In this document: positions 5,951 to 7,708 of the stretch, piece after piece
Position numbering within the stretch: the stretch's first letter is position 1
Layout of the letters: every line of letters begins with the position of its first letter
Origin: Verrucomicrobiales bacterium
GTDB lineage: Bacteria > Verrucomicrobiota > Verrucomicrobiia > Limisphaerales > UBA1100
DNA length: 7,708 nucleotides
Direction of reading: 5' to 3'
Assembly (NCBI GenBank): GCA_011523245.1
Contig: WTHG01000356.1
Location: 1 to 7,708 of the forward strand
Made by a program: the position numbers and the translations under genes
Notes under the pieces: generated by a model
Told to the model about the DNA's origin: nothing
Databases searched by the model: none
Seen by the model: the letters and a program-made list of their open reading frames with translations, nothing else

Positions 5951-7384
5951 TTAACGCCGGCCGCGTTTTCCTCGATGGTTGCCGCGGTGATTGCCTTTGA
6001 ATTTGCCGGGACGCCGACCGTCGCGGTTTTGCCGGCCGAAGTTTTTCGGGGCCGGCTGTTTGGAATGAAAGGCTTCCTCGGAGTGGTACGGGTGATCCAG
6101 AACTGCCGGAACGGCCTTGCCAAGCAGTCGTTCGATCTGTCGTAGGAGCGAACGTTCCTCGGCGCTGCAGAAGGAATAGGCCTGGCCTTCCATGCCCGCG
6201 CGGCCGGTTCGGCCAATGCGGTGCACGTAGGTTTCCGGTTCCATGGGCAGATCGTAATTGATCACCTGCGTGATGTCGTCGACATCCAGTCCGCGTGCGG
6301 CGACGTCCGTGGCGACCAGCACCCTGAAGCGGCCCTGTTTGAATCCTTCAAGCGCCCGGGTGCGGGCGGCCTGCGATTTGTTGCCGTGAATGGCTTCGCT
6401 GCGGATACCGGCCTGCGTCAGCTTTTCGGCCACTCGATTGGCCTGATGTTTCATCTGGGTAAACAGAATCATTTTGCCCCCTTCCACGGTGTCTAGTAAT
6501 TCGAGCAGCAGTTTGTCCTTTTGTTTCTGATTCACAAACAGCACGGCTTGCTCGATGCGTTCCACGGCCGGTGCCTCGGGCTCGATGGCAATGCGGACGG
6601 GGTTGCGCACCATGGAGCGCGCCAAGGTTTCCATCTTGGCGTTCATGGTGGCGGAGAAAAAGAGCGTCTGGCGTTCGGTCGGCAGCTCGGCGCGGATGCG
6701 TTCTATGTCAGGGATGAATCCCATATCAAGCATGCGATCCACTTCATCGAGCACAAACATCTCCACGTGCTCCAGCTGAATGTGGCCCTGATTCATCAGG
6801 TCCAGCAGGCGACCGGGAGTGGCCACTAGCACGTCCACACCGCGATGCATGGCCTTCACCTGGCGATATTGGTTCACTCCGCCGAAGATTACCGTGTGGG
6901 TGAGGCGCAGGAAACGCCCGTAGGTCTGGAGACTGTCACCAATCTGCGCGGCTAGTTCGCGAGTGGGCGCCAAGATTAATGCCCGTGGTGCGCGGCTGCG
7001 GGCTCGGCGGGTTTCAAAGGAAAGCTGTTGCAGCATTGGTAAGGCGAAGGCCGCGGTTTTGCCGGTGCCGGTTTGCGCGCTGCCGATTACGTCGCAGCCA
7101 TCCAGCAAAGGAGGGATGCATTCTGCCTGAATTTGTGTGGGCACCGAATAGCTCTCGCCGGAAATCGCCCGCTGCAATTCGGGGATCAACGTGCCAAACG
7201 CACCGCGCGGTCGGCCGGTGGGTTTTTTTGGTTGCTCGGCAGCTTTCGTCGCATCGAAGGCGCGATCGCTGGATGCGGGTTGACGCTCAGATTGGCGGGG
7301 ATTGGGCCGTGATCGCCCATGGCGACGATTAGGCCGGTCTACGGAAGCGTGGCGCTTCCGCCGTGGGCGGGATTTCGAGATCAT
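5951..7384 (-). CDS. DEAD-box ATP-dependent RNA helicase, RhlE-like
   Basis: An ATP-dependent RNA-unwinding protein, 477 residues from the chosen ATG, acting in ribosome assembly or RNA turnover. A basic arm (about 1-58, rich in R/K/P) precedes two RecA-like domains: Q motif with PTQIQ (82-86), motif I AQTGTGKT (103-110), Ia PTREL (140-144), GG (168-169), Ib TPGR (189-192), motif II DEVD (213-216), III SAT (244-246), V ATDVAARGLDV (358-368) and VI HRIGRTGRAG (388-397). A basic tail ends in GNHRGNHRGKRGRR, suited to RNA binding. Motif II reads DEVD, not DEAD, confirmed from the bases. Among possible starts (GTG 7522, ATG 7414, ATG 7384) the last is preferred because CCGGA lies five bases upstream and upstream residues look non-coding; ATG 7414 is a real alternative. 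Its stop is five bases from the convergent hydrolase stop. Confidence 0.92.
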   Translation of the reverse strand: MISKSRPRRKRHASVDRPNRRHGRSRPNPRQSERQPASSDRAFDATKAAEQPKKPTGRPRGAFGTLIPELQRAISGESYSVPTQIQAECIPPLLDGCDVIGSAQTGTGKTAAFALPMLQQLSFETRRARSRAPRALILAPTRELAAQIGDSLQTYGRFLRLTHTVIFGGVNQYRQVKAMHRGVDVLVATPGRLLDLMNQGHIQLEHVEMFVLDEVDRMLDMGFIPDIERIRAELPTERQTLFFSATMNAKMETLARSMVRNPVRIAIEPEAPAVERIEQAVLFVNQKQKDKLLLELLDTVEGGKMILFTQMKHQANRVAEKLTQAGIRSEAIHGNKSQAARTRALEGFKQGRFRVLVATDVAARGLDVDDITQVINYDLPMEPETYVHRIGRTGRAGMEGQAYSFCSAEERSLLRQIERLLGKAVPAVLDHPYHSEEAFHSKQPAPKNFGRQNRDGRRPGKFKGNHRGNHRGKRGRR

Positions 7385-7437
7385 ATTTTCCGGTCCGGTC
7401 TGTGTTCCTTCCATTCTGCCGGACGCAGCAACGAAAG

Positions 7438-7456
7438 TGGCTGAAGGATTCAGCCA
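7438..7456 (-). other. Leader hairpin 1 of the helicase mRNA
   Basis: TGGCTGAA (7438-7445) pairs perfectly with TTCAGCCA (7449-7456), giving eight base pairs and a three-base loop. It lies about 54 bases upstream of the chosen helicase start. If translation actually began at GTG 7522 it would be inside coding sequence. No T-run follows on the minus strand, so it is not a simple terminator. A role in control of translation or mRNA stability is an inference. Confidence 0.5.
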
Positions 7457-7508
7457 AGGCCATACCGACAAGCAGGCCTGACCTGGATCGGGATGTATTC
7501 GCATTACT

Positions 7509-7525
7509 GGAGTGAAGAGCACTCC
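7509..7525 (-). other. Leader hairpin 2 of the helicase mRNA
   Basis: GGAGTG (7509-7514) pairs perfectly with CACTCC (7520-7525) around a five-base loop. It would be close to the 5' end of the mRNA made from the candidate promoter at 7548-7576, where stem-loops often protect against decay. Part of the same sequence, ACTGGAGT (7506-7513), is repeated in inverted form as ACTCCAGT at 7613-7620, beyond the predicted transcript start. Confidence 0.45.
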
Positions 7526-7547
7526 GCGAAAACCTCGTGGGTGGCGG

Positions 7548-7576
7548 GATTTACGTGAGATTTCCCTTTATGACAA
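7548..7576 (-). promoter_or_regulatory. Candidate promoter for the helicase gene
   Basis: Reading leftward, TTGTCA (7576-7571) matches five of six -35 positions. It is followed after exactly 17 bases by TAAATC (7553-7548), a weak -10 matching three of six. Transcription would start near 7540 and leave a leader of about 155 bases before ATG 7384. Long leaders are known for some bacterial DEAD-box genes controlled by cold or by their own product. Confidence 0.4.
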
Positions 7577-7672
7577 GAATTAATTTGAGTTTGTTTTTTA
7601 AAATCCAGCACGACTCCAGTTATCGTTGGCTTTTTTGCTGCCGCGCTCGGGCGGAAACGCTACGGTGAGCGC

Positions 7673-7708
7673 ATGAAGTTTTGGCGGAGTTTGGTGTGGT
7701 TATTCGGA
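7673..7708 (+). CDS. Start of an exported or membrane protein (partial, 12 codons)
   Basis: An ATG at 7673 opens MKFWRSLVWLFG and continues off the right edge. A positively charged start followed by hydrophobic residues is typical of a signal peptide or first membrane segment. GGTGAG at 7664-7669, three bases before the ATG, is a partial Shine-Dalgarno match. The product cannot be identified from 12 residues. The gene is divergent from the helicase, so the 7523-7672 spacer probably carries promoters for both; no clear plus-strand promoter was recognised in it. Confidence 0.5.
   Translation, partial: MKFWRSLVWLFG

Noticed and set aside
5946..5960. CCGG-GTTAACG-CCGG hairpin between the convergent stops
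   Set aside because: Only four pairs and no T-run on either strand, so it does not support a bidirectional terminator.
5798..6145. 115-codon plus-strand open frame across the hydrolase/helicase junction
   Set aside because: It is out of frame with the hydrolase and antisense to the helicase C-terminus, both of which are well supported.

Overview
This window looks like ordinary chromosomal DNA from a Gram-negative heterotroph, most likely of the PVC group (Verrucomicrobiota or Planctomycetota). That assignment is an inference. It rests on the style of the sugar isomerase (AHQCH and YEPAN motifs), a large Tat-type hydrolase with a GHSYGGKWA nucleophile elbow, and mostly weak Shine-Dalgarno sequences. 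No phage, integrase, transposase gene, CRISPR array, rRNA or tRNA was seen.

Layout. Positions 2-73 hold the last 23 codons of an unrecognised gene. One codon later, in the same frame, comes a 149-residue soluble protein of unknown function (77-526). A 189-base spacer follows, with a short motif like the ends of REP/RAYT repeats and a hairpin (583-629). Next is a TIM-barrel sugar phosphate isomerase/epimerase (716-1543). It converges on, and overlaps by four bases, a minus-strand molybdate ABC transporter operon, modA-modB-modC (4030 down to 1540). Both internal junctions of that operon are ATGA stop/start overlaps. Upstream of modA on the same strand is a small NTF2/SnoaL-like protein (4568-4200). 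A 249-base AT-rich divergent promoter region separates it from a secreted alpha/beta hydrolase (4818-5945). The hydrolase converges with a five-base gap on a DEAD-box RNA helicase (7384-5951). The helicase has a candidate promoter and a hairpin-containing leader of about 155 bases. The first 12 codons of a rightward gene with a hydrophobic start lie at the right edge (7673-7708).

How the genes fit together. ModA (binding lipoprotein), ModB (membrane channel) and ModC (ATPase) form one complete importer for molybdate, and possibly tungstate. No molybdenum-cofactor or molybdoenzyme gene is in view, so its client enzymes lie elsewhere. The isomerase and the secreted hydrolase are typical of carbohydrate breakdown, but they are not in one operon here. 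The helicase is a housekeeping RNA-remodelling gene.

I found no convincing undescribed multi-gene system. The best leads are small: the structured helicase leader, the palindrome in the divergent promoter, the repeat-like motif near 583, substituted metal-ligand positions in the isomerase, and a lower-GC block whose edges fall inside genes.
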